Shown here one piece after another: positions 24,366 to 32,735 of a DNA stretch of 43,753 bases. The notes beneath the pieces are model-generated. The model ran no database searches. It had not been told where the DNA came from and saw only the letters and a list, made by a program, of their open reading frames with translations. The position numbers and the translations under genes are program-made. Origin of the DNA: PALSA-505 sp035308365 (GTDB taxonomy: Bacteria > Actinomycetota > Actinomycetes > Streptosporangiales > Streptosporangiaceae). Within the stretch, counting starts at the first letter, position 1, and every line of letters starts with the position of its first letter. The stretch lies in assembly GCA_035308365.1 (NCBI GenBank), contig DATGGU010000203.1, positions 1-43,753 of the forward strand. The letters run 5' to 3'.

Positions 24366-25178
24366 GTGGCTCATCCTTTGCAGATGGACGGCGTGGCTGA
24401 CGCCGGCATGATCCTTACGCGGCTCGCCGCTGGCGCTGCCGAGCCGGTCTTGGTGGCCGATTTCCAGGCATTCTCGTCGGCGCCCAGGCTCAGCGGCCTG
24501 ATCAGCGACCGGGCCGAAGGCCGGCCGGTCTACCAGGTCGATCCGCTCGGCGCCCTGTCCGCCGGCCGGCCCTACATATCCCTGGCTGACCTGGCCGCCG
24601 AGGCGGCCGGCTCGTTTGCCCGTTCCCAGCCCCCGGACGGTCCCGCCTTCGTCGTCGGCTACTGCAGTGCCGCTGCCCTGTCCGTGCGTATCGCGGCGCT
24701 GCTGGCGCGCTCGCGGCAGGCGACCGCTGTCCTGCTGCGCCCGTCATGGCCCGGCACCGCGACCATCGAGAAGCAGTTCGCGGCGCTGGCGGCCAACATA
24801 GGCGCGGGCCAGATCTCGTGTCCCGAGCTTGACGGTGACCCCGACCGCTGCGTGCGGCGGATGGAGGAACTGTTTCGCGCCGAACTGGCGGCGCTGGTCG
24901 CCAGCCAGGGCCTGGACGAGTCGGATGACACCTTCGGTGAACTGCTGCTGACCTACCGGTCATGGCTTGCGTTCTTGCTGGCCTGCCGGAACGACTCGCT
25001 GGACGGCTTGGCGGCCGGGCCCACGGCGGTGACGGTGCTGACCGAAGCCCCAGACCACATCACTGTTCCCGGCCTGGCTCCTGGCGCCTTCAAGGTCAGC
25101 CCACTGCCAGCCCTCGACGACGACAATCCGATCACACCGGAGGTCGTCGAACTGCTGGCGGCGCAGCTCACGGGATAG
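24366..25178 (+). CDS. Thioesterase-like alpha/beta hydrolase with Cys in the nucleophile elbow
   Basis: 270 residues. The N-terminal half reads like an NRPS/PKS thioesterase fold: a VLVADFQAFSS strand, VYQVDPLGAL, a helix LADLAAEAAGSFA, then FVVGYCSAAALSVRIAALLA, which corresponds to the G-x-S-x-G elbow. The nucleophile position there is Cys100 (G-Y-C-S-A). Cys replaces Ser in some NRPS thioesterases, where it favours strained or aminolytic products, but Ser101 could also be involved. A later Asp and His cannot be assigned confidently. GTG 24366 fits a leaderless transcript; ATG 24384 and ATG 24408 are alternatives without binding sites. It is divergent from the C/LanB operon and under the same promoter type. 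It may be the missing release or editing enzyme; the family is tentative. Confidence 0.55.
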   Translation: MAHPLQMDGVADAGMILTRLAAGAAEPVLVADFQAFSSAPRLSGLISDRAEGRPVYQVDPLGALSAGRPYISLADLAAEAAGSFARSQPPDGPAFVVGYCSAAALSVRIAALLARSRQATAVLLRPSWPGTATIEKQFAALAANIGAGQISCPELDGDPDRCVRRMEELFRAELAALVASQGLDESDDTFGELLLTYRSWLAFLLACRNDSLDGLAAGPTAVTVLTEAPDHITVPGLAPGAFKVSPLPALDDDNPITPEVVELLAAQLTG

Positions 25179-25198
25179 CTGGGCGGCGGCTCGCGGCG

Positions 25199-26614
25199 CT
25201 ACTCCGGTTCCGCGATCATGGCGGGGCTCAGGCTCGTCTCGTTCCGCCCCTTCAGGCCCGCCAGCAGGTAGCTGCCATCAGGCTGAGCGGAGCCGAAGTC
25301 GCGGTACTCCCGCTGGGTCAGCCCACCGAGCATGGCCACGCCCAGCACGGCACCCGCGATCGGGAACAACACCGTCGGGCCGAGGTGGCGCACCAGGATG
25401 CCGGTGAGCGCGACCGACGCCGGGAACGCGCCCAGCCCGCACATCATGATCAGCCCCATGACCCGCCCGAGCAGGTGCGGTGGTGTCCACCTCTGGCCAG
25501 CGGTGAGCCAGATGACGTTGCCAAGCCCGTTGCATCCGCCGAATACGAACATCGCCACCGCCGCTCCGGCCTCGCCGCCCAGGTAGGGCAGCAGGCACGT
25601 GGCCGCCGCTTGCACCAGGAACACCACCGCCGCGACATTCGCCGGCCTGCGCAGCTTCCCGGTGCGCGCGGCCGCCAGCGTGCCGATCACGCCGCCCGCC
25701 GCGAAGCACCCGAGCAGCGCGCCGTACCCGCCCGCCCCGTACCGGGCGTGCGCCAGCGCCGGCAGTGCGACCTGTCTCAGCCCGCCACTGGTCAGGTTGG
25801 CCACGATGATCACCACGATCGTGACCTGCATCGCCCGCGAGCGCCGCAGCAGGTCCAGCACCCCGAACCTGCCCACACCGCCATTCGCACCGGTACCCGG
25901 GCCGGCCGCATCGGCGGCCGCGGGCCCGGTAGCCTGTCCCGGCTTGGCACCCGCGGCCACCGGCCGGCGCCGCGGGATGAGCACCAGGGTCAGCGCCGAC
26001 ACCGCGAACGACCCGGCGTCGACCGCGAACGCCGGACCTGACCCCACGATCGCGACCAGCGCGCCGCCGAGCGCAGGCCCGAGCAGCGAGCCCGCCTGGA
26101 CCGCCGCCGAGGACACCGCATTACCCGCCGGGAGCTGGCCGGGCTCCAGCAACGAGGGCATGATCGAGTAGGACGCCGGGAGGAACAGGCCCTCGCCCGC
26201 ACCTATCAGCGCGGCCAGCGGTCCCAGCGCCGCCAGCGACGCGACGTGGCGGGCCGCCAGCACCGCCAGCACCGCCACCAGCACGCATCGCACGGCGTCG
26301 GCCAGCAGCATCAGCGTGCGTGCCCCGATCTTGTCGGTCAGCATCCCACCCATCGGGATCAGCACCACGCGCGGCAGCCCGTAGCAGGTCAGCACGGTGC
26401 CGAGCAGGACCGGCCCGCCGTGCGTGGACAGCACCAGCCAGGGCAGAGCCACCGCGTAGCAGAAGTCGCCCACCGTCGAGGCGAGCTGGCCGCCGGTCAG
26501 CAACCGGAAGTCCCGCACCGCCAGCGGGCCCGACCGCCACGCCGCCGACGCCTTCTGCCAGGCTGTCCGGGATACCGGATGGGTCCTGTCCGCCGGTTCC
26601 GGTCCTGTGGTCAT
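25199..26614 (-). CDS. MFS transporter, probable exporter of the cluster product
   Basis: 471 residues with about 12 hydrophobic segments. The first conserved MFS loop is MGGMLTDKIGAR between helices 2 and 3, and a polar, Gly/Pro/Ala-rich central loop (about residues 210-250) separates the halves. The pattern (RDFRLLTGGQLAST at the start, SLLEPGQLPAGNAV after helix 5) is that of the EntS/MFS_3-type drug and siderophore exporters. ATG 26614 lies two bases after the stop of the upstream serine hydrolase (TAG-CG-ATG), so both are one operon under the promoter element at 28381. Context suggests export of, or self-resistance to, the peptide. It is convergent with the thioesterase-like gene, 20 bp apart, with no room for a strong terminator. 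Confidence 0.85.
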   Translation of the reverse strand: MTTGPEPADRTHPVSRTAWQKASAAWRSGPLAVRDFRLLTGGQLASTVGDFCYAVALPWLVLSTHGGPVLLGTVLTCYGLPRVVLIPMGGMLTDKIGARTLMLLADAVRCVLVAVLAVLAARHVASLAALGPLAALIGAGEGLFLPASYSIMPSLLEPGQLPAGNAVSSAAVQAGSLLGPALGGALVAIVGSGPAFAVDAGSFAVSALTLVLIPRRRPVAAGAKPGQATGPAAADAAGPGTGANGGVGRFGVLDLLRRSRAMQVTIVVIIVANLTSGGLRQVALPALAHARYGAGGYGALLGCFAAGGVIGTLAAARTGKLRRPANVAAVVFLVQAAATCLLPYLGGEAGAAVAMFVFGGCNGLGNVIWLTAGQRWTPPHLLGRVMGLIMMCGLGAFPASVALTGILVRHLGPTVLFPIAGAVLGVAMLGGLTQREYRDFGSAQPDGSYLLAGLKGRNETSLSPAMIAEPE

Positions 26615-26616
26615 CG

Positions 26617-28329
26617 CTAGCCGCCGGTAATGTCGAGCCGGTGGAGTAGCCCGGTGGCCGGGTCGGCGATGATGGTCAGGACCAGGCTGGCGTGTTCGCC
26701 CGTGAGGTCCACAGCGACCCCCGAGGCACCGTCGCCCGCCCGGTATGACGCGAGGCGGCAGATCCCGGCCCACGCGCCGGCCGACCGGACGCGGCGCGAG
26801 GCCAGGGTGGGATCGAGCCCTTCACCCGTAGGGACGGGCTCCCCGCCATTGAGCCAGCCGATGACGCGGTCCAGCGCGCCGGCCAGCGGGGACCCGGGGG
26901 CGGGTGGGACGGCCAGGCTGAGCCACTGGACGCGGGGGGGTTTCTCGGGGGTGAGCATGATCTGGGCCCGAACGGTGCCCGCCGGGCCGGTGAGCCACCA
27001 GCGGCACTGCGACGGGGAGTCGAACTCGGCCGGGCGCTCCGGGTCCTCGGCGAACGCGCCGATGCGCTCGCGGATCAGCTCGATGGCGCGCCGCCGTTGC
27101 GGATATGGCGCGTCCTGGGCCACATTGGGCGCGAACAGCCGGTCCGCCTCGGCGTCGTCCCAGTCCGCCAGCAGGAGGTTGATCGTGTCCCGCGCCGCCA
27201 CCGTCTCCGGCCAGGGCTCGCGATGGGGGGCCAGCGCCGAGCCACCGGCCCCCCGGGGGGTCTTGTCCTGGCGGACCAAAGCCTCCAGCAGCTTGACCGT
27301 CAGCGGGTACGGTGTGGCATAGGTGCTGTTGGCCAAGGCGACGACGCCGGTGCCGGTGGCTGGATGCCAGCGCATGTGGCTGCCGAAGCCGGGATATCCG
27401 CCCGGATGGTGCACGATCCTGCCCAGCGCGGCATCCTGGTCGATGTACAGGCCGAACCCGTAGGACATCGGCAAGCCGCCCGCCAGGAACCCAGGCCACA
27501 CGCTGGTGAAGACCTGGGGTAGCTGCATCTGCCGGCGGCTGGCTGCGGCCAGCGGGTGGGGGACACCGTCGCCGCCGGGCGGGAACGCGGCCAGAAGCCC
27601 CGCCACCCACCGGGCCATGTCGCGCACGCTGCTGAACACCCCGCCCATCGGGGCGAACGCGCCGCACGGGGCCATCGGCAGCTCCGCCCAGCCCTCCGGC
27701 GCGTGGCCGTAGCCCAGAGCCAGGTTGCCGGCCGCGAATTCGGTGGCCTCGTAGCCGGTGCGGGTCAGCCCGAGCGGATTCAGCAGCCGCTGCCGGACGA
27801 ACTCGGGGTAGGCCAGGCCCGACACTGCCGTGATGATCCGGCCCAGGATCGCGTACCCGAGGCTGGCATAGTCGAACTTGGTACCAGGCGCCCAGGCGAA
27901 GCTGACCCCACCGGAAAGCATTACGGAGAAATCTTCCAGCGGTAGCCCCTGCTGCCGGTCCGCCCACGGATCGTCCACGGGGAAACCGGCGGTCATGGTG
28001 AGCAGATGCCGCACCGTGACCCGGCCCGAGTCCGGGGTGACCGGCGTCCAGCCGCGCATCTCGGGCACGTACTCCCCGGCCGGATCGTCCAGGGCGAGCA
28101 GGCCCTCATCACGCAGCAGCATGATGGCCGCGGCGGTAAAGCTCTTGGTCATCGAGGAGATGCGGAACACGGTGTCCGCGTCTGGCGCCGGCCCCCCGAG
28201 GAACCGCTGGCCGAACCCGCCGCAGTGCACGAGTTCCCCGTCACGAACCACGCCGAACACCAGTCCGGGCTGGCCACCTGGCTGCCAGTATTCCGCTGCG
28301 ATGTCATCCAGCTCCGCGAAATCCACCAT
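26617..28329 (-). CDS. Beta-lactamase-fold serine hydrolase with extra C-terminal domain, copy 2
   Basis: 570 residues. The catalytic domain (about 1-370) has the S-x-x-K nucleophile motif in ISSMTKSFTAAA, the Y-x-S box in KFDYASLGYAILG and the third box HHPGGYPGFGS. The C-terminal 200 residues form a separate domain seen in D-aminopeptidase-like and esterase-like relatives, ending RAQIMLTPEKPPRVQWLSL. No signal peptide is seen. Likely activities are peptide or ester hydrolysis, or transacylation; beta-lactam resistance is less likely for this long form. ATG 28329 is preceded by a weak GGGA. It heads an operon with the MFS exporter and sits 52 bp downstream of the shared promoter element. With copy 1 it makes two such hydrolases in one regulon, which suggests a role in maturation or self-protection rather than chance. 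Confidence 0.85.
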   Translation of the reverse strand: MVDFAELDDIAAEYWQPGGQPGLVFGVVRDGELVHCGGFGQRFLGGPAPDADTVFRISSMTKSFTAAAIMLLRDEGLLALDDPAGEYVPEMRGWTPVTPDSGRVTVRHLLTMTAGFPVDDPWADRQQGLPLEDFSVMLSGGVSFAWAPGTKFDYASLGYAILGRIITAVSGLAYPEFVRQRLLNPLGLTRTGYEATEFAAGNLALGYGHAPEGWAELPMAPCGAFAPMGGVFSSVRDMARWVAGLLAAFPPGGDGVPHPLAAASRRQMQLPQVFTSVWPGFLAGGLPMSYGFGLYIDQDAALGRIVHHPGGYPGFGSHMRWHPATGTGVVALANSTYATPYPLTVKLLEALVRQDKTPRGAGGSALAPHREPWPETVAARDTINLLLADWDDAEADRLFAPNVAQDAPYPQRRRAIELIRERIGAFAEDPERPAEFDSPSQCRWWLTGPAGTVRAQIMLTPEKPPRVQWLSLAVPPAPGSPLAGALDRVIGWLNGGEPVPTGEGLDPTLASRRVRSAGAWAGICRLASYRAGDGASGVAVDLTGEHASLVLTIIADPATGLLHRLDITGG

Positions 28330-28380
28330 GTTCCCATTTCTCTAATAAGAGCGGTCAGACGAAAATGAGAAGGCATAGCG

Positions 28381-28420
28381 AAGTTAGCGGGCGGTGCGTT
28401 CCGCCGCATCTCCCAGATTG
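28381..28420 (-). promoter_or_regulatory. Shared promoter element upstream of the hydrolase/MFS operon
   Basis: Minus-strand block CAATCTGGGAGATGC (28420-28406), 19 nt, then TAACTT (28386-28381). Block and -10 are nearly identical to the copy at 8031, including GCTAACTTCGC across the -10, although the sequence between differs. This pair is what first revealed the motif. Confidence 0.65.
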
Positions 28421-28506
28421 GCGGCGATTAGCGCTCGGTGCCGGTCAGCGTTCGGTCAGCGCCCCGGTGCCGCGGCTGACTGCGACGGCGGCTGGCCCGG
28501 CCGGGG

Positions 28507-29964
28507 TCAGAGGTGGCCGAAGGCGAGGTTGCCCGGGGTGTGCGGGTCGGGGCTGGTGAAGAACTGGCGGATCGCCTGGGTGAGTTCCGTGACGTCCAGG
28601 ACGCCGTTGTGGTCCAGGTCGAGCTGGCGGAAGGCCTGGCTGGCCTGCTGTGTGCTGGCCCCGTAGGCGGCGGTGAGCCTGGTGTACTCGCCGGGGTCCA
28701 GCACTCCGTTGCCGTCCACGTCGGCCGCCTGCAGGAGGGCGGACGCGGTGGCGCTGATGGCGGCGTCGAAGCCGGGCTGGTCGGCGATGTTGCGGCCGAC
28801 GGAGGCGGCGAACTCGGCGGGGGTGATCTTCTGATCGCCGTTGGCGTCCATGTGTGCCAGCAGAGCGCTGAACAGGCCGCGCTGTGCGTCCGTGACGTTC
28901 TTCCTGGCGCGGGAGCCGGGGGGGTGCCCGAAGGCGTTGCATACCCGCTGTGCCTGCTGCTCGTAGTCCTGCTGCTGCCAGGTGCCGTTGTGGTCGATGT
29001 CCAGGACGGCGAAGCGGCGGTCGAGCTGGGCGTTCTGGGCCGTGGCGGGCCCGGGAGCCGGCTCGCCTGCGGTGGCCAGCCTGCTGGCCAGCAGGCCGGC
29101 GGCCACGGTGACCAGGAGGACGGCGGCGACGGCGATGACCGACGGGACGGCCCGGATGTCCGGTGCCCACCGCGCCCCGGAGCCGTGCAGGGCGTGCAGC
29201 AGCAGCTTCACGCCGATGAAGGCGCAGATGACGGCCAGGCCCTGGTTCAGGTAGACCATGCGGTCGAGCATCCTGGTCAGCAGCACGTAGAGCTGGCGCA
29301 GCCCCATCAGCGCGAACACGTTACAGGCCACGACCAGGGTGGCGCTGGTAGTGATGCCAAGCACGGCCGGGATCGAGTCGAAGGCGAACAGCAGGTCGGC
29401 CACCCCGATCGCCACGGCCAGCACCAGCAGGGTCGCGGCGCCACCGGACGCCGTGCGAGGGCGCAGCCAGAACAGCAACCGGGGAAGCTGGTCCTCGGGC
29501 TGTCTGTTCCTTCCGCTGAACAGCCCGGCCGCCGTCCAGACCAGGAACGCGCCGAGCGGGTAGAACATCCAGTCATACCGGGTGACCGCCGTCACCCCGG
29601 CCACGATGAGCACCGAACGGAACACGAGCGCGGCCGCGATGCCCGCCATCAGGACGCGACGCTGACGGTCCGGCGCCACCGCGAGCCGCTTCATGATCAC
29701 GTAAAAGATGAACAGGTTGTCCAGGCTCAGGCTGTACTCGGTGAGGTAGCCGGCGTAGAACTGGCCCGCGGCCGTCCAGTTGTCCGCGATCCCGGTACCC
29801 AGCCCGAACAGCACGGCCAGCGTTATGTACACCCCCGCCCACGATGCCGCCGCGCGCATGGTGAGCATCCTGGCCCTGGCCCGGCGGGCGGTCACCACCT
29901 CCGCCGCGACCACGCTCACCAGCGCCGCCGCCGCGGCTATCTGCACCCAGGCGAAGACGGTCAT
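28507..29964 (-). CDS. TerC-family membrane protein fused to a four-EF-hand domain
   Basis: 485 residues in two parts. Residues 1-300 are a TerC-type membrane domain: about eight hydrophobic segments, the EYSLSLDNLFIFYVI motif with its acidic pair inside the membrane, and a second half repeat LLFAFDSIPAVLGITT. TerC proteins are linked to tellurite resistance and to Mn2+ export or metalation of secreted enzymes. After the last helix come four EF-hand loops, starting near residues 322 (DIDHNGTWQQQD), 372 (DANGDQKITPAE), 416 (DVDGNGVLDPGE) and 449 (DLDHNGVLDVTE). All keep Asp at positions 1 and 3; loop 1 ends in Asp, the others in Glu. The tail could sense Ca2+ or another divalent ion and gate the transporter. 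ATG 29964 follows GGGTGGTGAG. It has no evident link to the NRPS genes. Confidence 0.85.
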   Translation of the reverse strand: MTVFAWVQIAAAAALVSVVAAEVVTARRARARMLTMRAAASWAGVYITLAVLFGLGTGIADNWTAAGQFYAGYLTEYSLSLDNLFIFYVIMKRLAVAPDRQRRVLMAGIAAALVFRSVLIVAGVTAVTRYDWMFYPLGAFLVWTAAGLFSGRNRQPEDQLPRLLFWLRPRTASGGAATLLVLAVAIGVADLLFAFDSIPAVLGITTSATLVVACNVFALMGLRQLYVLLTRMLDRMVYLNQGLAVICAFIGVKLLLHALHGSGARWAPDIRAVPSVIAVAAVLLVTVAAGLLASRLATAGEPAPGPATAQNAQLDRRFAVLDIDHNGTWQQQDYEQQAQRVCNAFGHPPGSRARKNVTDAQRGLFSALLAHMDANGDQKITPAEFAASVGRNIADQPGFDAAISATASALLQAADVDGNGVLDPGEYTRLTAAYGASTQQASQAFRQLDLDHNGVLDVTELTQAIRQFFTSPDPHTPGNLAFGHL

Positions 29965-30155
29965 CTCACCACCCTTCTGGCCTCCTGTACGTTATCTTCC
30001 CTGCTAGTGACGGTTCGTAACGACAGACCCGTAACACCGTAACCGCTGCAAGATTCTGGCAGCCTGACCGGGTGCGGTTCAGGCCGGTCTGGCAGGTCGC
30101 GGTGGACGCCGATTTCCGTAACCAAATTCGCCCACTGGAATCGTAACGAAACAAA

Positions 30156-30535
30156 TCGATCCGGGTTTCGGCCGCCTTGATAGGGAATGGGACGTGGGGT
30201 TCGTCCGCCATGAGCGGGCCGCGGCGAGTTCGGGTGGCGGTCGATCCCGCCCGGCTGGCGGTCGATCCCGCCCGGCTGGCGGTCGATCCCGCCCGGGTCG
30301 CCTGGTTGGCGGTCGATCCCGCCCGGCTGGCGGTCGATCTCGCCGGGGTCGCCTGGGTGGCGGTCGATCCCGCCCGGCTGGCGGTCGATCCCGCCCGGGG
30401 TCGCCTGGGTGGCGGTCGATCCCGCCCGGCTGGCGGTCGATCTCGCCCGGGTCGCCCGGCTGGCGGTCGATCCGGGTTTCGTCCGCCATCTGAGGGTGTC
30501 GATCCGGGTTTCGACCGCCTTGGTAGGGAATGGGA
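30156..30535. repeat. Nested repeat region in a 669-bp gene-free gap
   Basis: The gap 29965-30633 holds no supported gene. At its core (30234-30473) the 10-mer GGCGGTCGAT recurs ten times, mostly in 21-bp units GGCGGTCGATCCCGCCCGGCT, with 8-bp TCGCCTGG inserts after some units. The core is flanked by a 37-bp direct repeat with two mismatches (30156-30192 and 30499-30535), and a third partial copy starts at 30467. The sequence stays open in several frames only because of composition and repeat length; frames differ between copies, so it is probably non-coding. It has no CRISPR-like constant repeats with unique spacers and no transposase. Confidence 0.85.
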
Positions 30536-30633
30536 TTACATTCCTTCTTACGCAGCGGGCGAACGCGTCAGCCAAAACTCTTTCGTGATCATGAATGGCC
30601 GGGCGTCGTGCGAACCGAGATTAGGCTGAGGTC

Positions 30634-31956
30634 ATGATCGGGTCGTACCGCTCTGCGGTCCGGAGCCGGTGGCGGCCGGGCGCCGGGTTCCTCGTCCGCC
30701 TCGGGCGCCGCACGGTTGTGGAGTCGCTGTACCTGCTCACCGCGCCGCTGACCGCCGGGGCCGGCCTGCTGCTGGTGTTCGGTGGCCTGTGCGCCGCGGT
30801 GGCGAGTTTGCCGCTGCCGGGCCGGCCGTCAGCCGGTGCGGTCGTGCTGGCCCCGGCGCGGTGGTACGCCCGCCTGGAGTGGTGGCGGATCACCGGCGTG
30901 CGCTCCGTGGCCCGGGATCCTGGCCAGCGCCCGGCACCGAAGGAGACGGCCGGCCCCGGGCCCTGGCTCGGCGTGCCGCACGCGCTGGTGGTGCTCCCGG
31001 TCGCCCTGGTCACCTCGGTGCTGACCGCGCTGTGGTGGTTCGCCGGCGTCGGGGGCGGCACGGCCCTCCTGCGCGACCCGTACCCGTCCGGCGGGCCGCT
31101 GCGGCCGATGACCCTGAGCGTGGGCAGCGCCCAGTCCCACATCGACGTGAGCCTGGGGCTGACGTCCCCGGACGCCCGGCTCGCCTTCGGCACCGCGGTC
31201 GGCCTGCTGTTGCTGGCCACCCTGCCGTTGATGACCCGGGCCTGTTTCGCCGTCCAGGCCGGGCTGGGGCAGGCCCTGCTGACCGACACGTCCGCGTTGT
31301 ACCGCAGGCTCAGCGGACTGGAGCAGGAGCGGGACACGGCCCGCGCGCAGACCGTCGCCGCGGTGACGGCCGAGGCGGCCGCGCTGCGCCGGCTCGAACG
31401 CGACATCCACGACGGGCCACAGCAGCGGCTGGTCCGCCTGGCCATGGAGCTGGGCCGCGCCCAGCACCATTTCGGCACCAGGCCGGAGGCCGTCCGGGAG
31501 GCGCTCGCCGACGCGATCGCCCAGACCCAGGAGGCGCTGGAAGAACTGCGGGCCCTGTCACGTGGCATCGCCCCGCCGATCCTGGCCGACCGCGGCTTGG
31601 GCGACGCGCTCACCGCCCTGGCCGCGCGCTCCACCATCCCCGTCGAACTGGATGCCACCCCGCTGCCCAGCCGGCTGGACGCGGCCGTCGAGACGGCCGC
31701 GTACTTCGTGATCGCCGAGGCCCTGACCAACGTGGCCAAGCACAGCCACGCCAGCCGGTGCACGATCGGGCTTCGGCACGGCGCGGGAACCCTGCGGGTC
31801 TGGGTGACCGACGACGGGGTGGGCGGCGCGGCGCTGGACAAGGGACACGGGCTGCGCGGGCTGGACGGCCGGCTGCACGCGGCCGGCGGCCGGCTGCGGG
31901 TCACCAGTCCCTCCGGCGGCCCGACCACGATCACCGCAGAACTGCCGTGCCGCTGA
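30634..31956 (+). CDS. NarL-type sensor histidine kinase
   Basis: 440 residues. The N-terminal part (about 1-215) has four hydrophobic segments (for example YLLTAPLTAGAGLLLVFGG and LVVLPVALVTSVLTALWWF) and resembles the actinobacterial putative sensor domain of such kinases. A short coiled coil follows, then the HisKA_3 dimerisation helix with phospho-acceptor His in RLERDIHDGPQQRLV (about 259), then the ATPase domain with EALTNVAKHSHA (N box) and DDGVGGA and GLRGLDGR (G boxes). ATG 30634 has GAGG close upstream. The end overlaps the response regulator start by 10 bp. The signal is unknown. Confidence 0.9.
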   Translation: MIGSYRSAVRSRWRPGAGFLVRLGRRTVVESLYLLTAPLTAGAGLLLVFGGLCAAVASLPLPGRPSAGAVVLAPARWYARLEWWRITGVRSVARDPGQRPAPKETAGPGPWLGVPHALVVLPVALVTSVLTALWWFAGVGGGTALLRDPYPSGGPLRPMTLSVGSAQSHIDVSLGLTSPDARLAFGTAVGLLLLATLPLMTRACFAVQAGLGQALLTDTSALYRRLSGLEQERDTARAQTVAAVTAEAAALRRLERDIHDGPQQRLVRLAMELGRAQHHFGTRPEAVREALADAIAQTQEALEELRALSRGIAPPILADRGLGDALTALAARSTIPVELDATPLPSRLDAAVETAAYFVIAEALTNVAKHSHASRCTIGLRHGAGTLRVWVTDDGVGGAALDKGHGLRGLDGRLHAAGGRLRVTSPSGGPTTITAELPCR

Positions 31957-32633
31957 CCGTGGAGGGGGCAACGCCGGCCCGCCGCCGGCTGCGGGTCGTC
32001 GTGGCCGACGACGCGGTCCTGCTGCGCGAGGGCCTGGTCCGCCTGCTGGCCGAGGACGGTCACCAGGTGGTAGCCGTGGTCGGTGACGGTCCCGCCCTGG
32101 TCGAAGCCGTGCTTGAACATCGCCCGGACGTGTCGGTCGTCGACGTGCGGATGCCGCCCACCTACACCGACGAGGGCCTGCGCGCGGCGATCACCGTCCG
32201 CTCGAAGCTGCCCGGCGCCCCCATGCTGGTGCTCAGCCAGTACGTGGAGGCGTCCTACGCCGGCGACCTGCTCGCCGACGGCTCCGGCGCGGTCGGCTAC
32301 CTGCTGAAGGACCGGGTCGCCAGGGTCGGGGAGTTCCTGGACGCCCTGGACCGGGTCGCCCGCGGCGCGGCGGTGCTCGACCCCCAGGTCATTGCCCAGT
32401 TGCTGGCCGGTCAGCGCCGGGACGACGCGCTGGCGGCGCTGACCGCCCGCGAACGGGAACTCCTGGCGCTGATGGCCGAGGGCCATTCCAACACGGCCAT
32501 CGCCCGGCGGCTGGTACTGTCCGCCAGCTCGGTCGAAAAACACATCGGCAACGTCTTCGCCAAGCTCGGTCTCCCACCCGACGAGACCCAGCACCGCCGC
32601 GTGCTAGCCGTCCTCGCCTACCTCAGAGCCTGA
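31947..32633 (+). CDS. NarL/LuxR-type response regulator
   Basis: About 228 residues: a receiver domain with acidic pair in VVVADDAVLLREGL, phospho-acceptor Asp in VSVVDVRMPP and Lys in GYLLKDRV, then a LuxR-type HTH (LTARERELLALMAEGHSN, SASSVEKHIGNVFAKLGL). It is the evident partner of the overlapping kinase. The exact start is uncertain: GTG 31947 overlaps the kinase end, and GTG 31959 is an alternative; neither has a strong binding site. Its targets are unknown. I see no evidence that it controls the NRPS regulon, though it is the only pathway-type regulator within 5 kb of it. Confidence 0.9.
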   Translation: MPLTVEGATPARRRLRVVVADDAVLLREGLVRLLAEDGHQVVAVVGDGPALVEAVLEHRPDVSVVDVRMPPTYTDEGLRAAITVRSKLPGAPMLVLSQYVEASYAGDLLADGSGAVGYLLKDRVARVGEFLDALDRVARGAAVLDPQVIAQLLAGQRRDDALAALTARERELLALMAEGHSNTAIARRLVLSASSVEKHIGNVFAKLGLPPDETQHRRVLAVLAYLRA

Positions 32634-32645
32634 CTTTCACGGTTA

Positions 32646-32667
32646 GCCCCACCTGGAGGGGTGGGGC
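32646..32667 (+). terminator. Possible terminator after the two-component operon
   Basis: An 8-bp GC stem (GCCCCACC/GGTGGGGC) with a 6-nt loop starts 13 bp after the response regulator stop. There is no T-run, so the call is modest. Confidence 0.5.
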
Positions 32668-32735
32668 CTGCCACACCTCCAAGTGTCCGGCTCGCTCCGG
32701 TGACCGGGCGGTCCCGCTGCCGAACGATGGTGGGC

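Noticed and set aside
30234..30473. CRISPR array
   Set aside because: Units are contiguous and variable, without unique spacers of constant length, and no cas genes are present.
29961..30575. 204-codon minus-strand frame with Gly-Ile-Asp-Arg-Gln-Pro repeats
   Set aside because: Product of the tandem repeat; flanking repeat copies are in different frames, so coding is unlikely.
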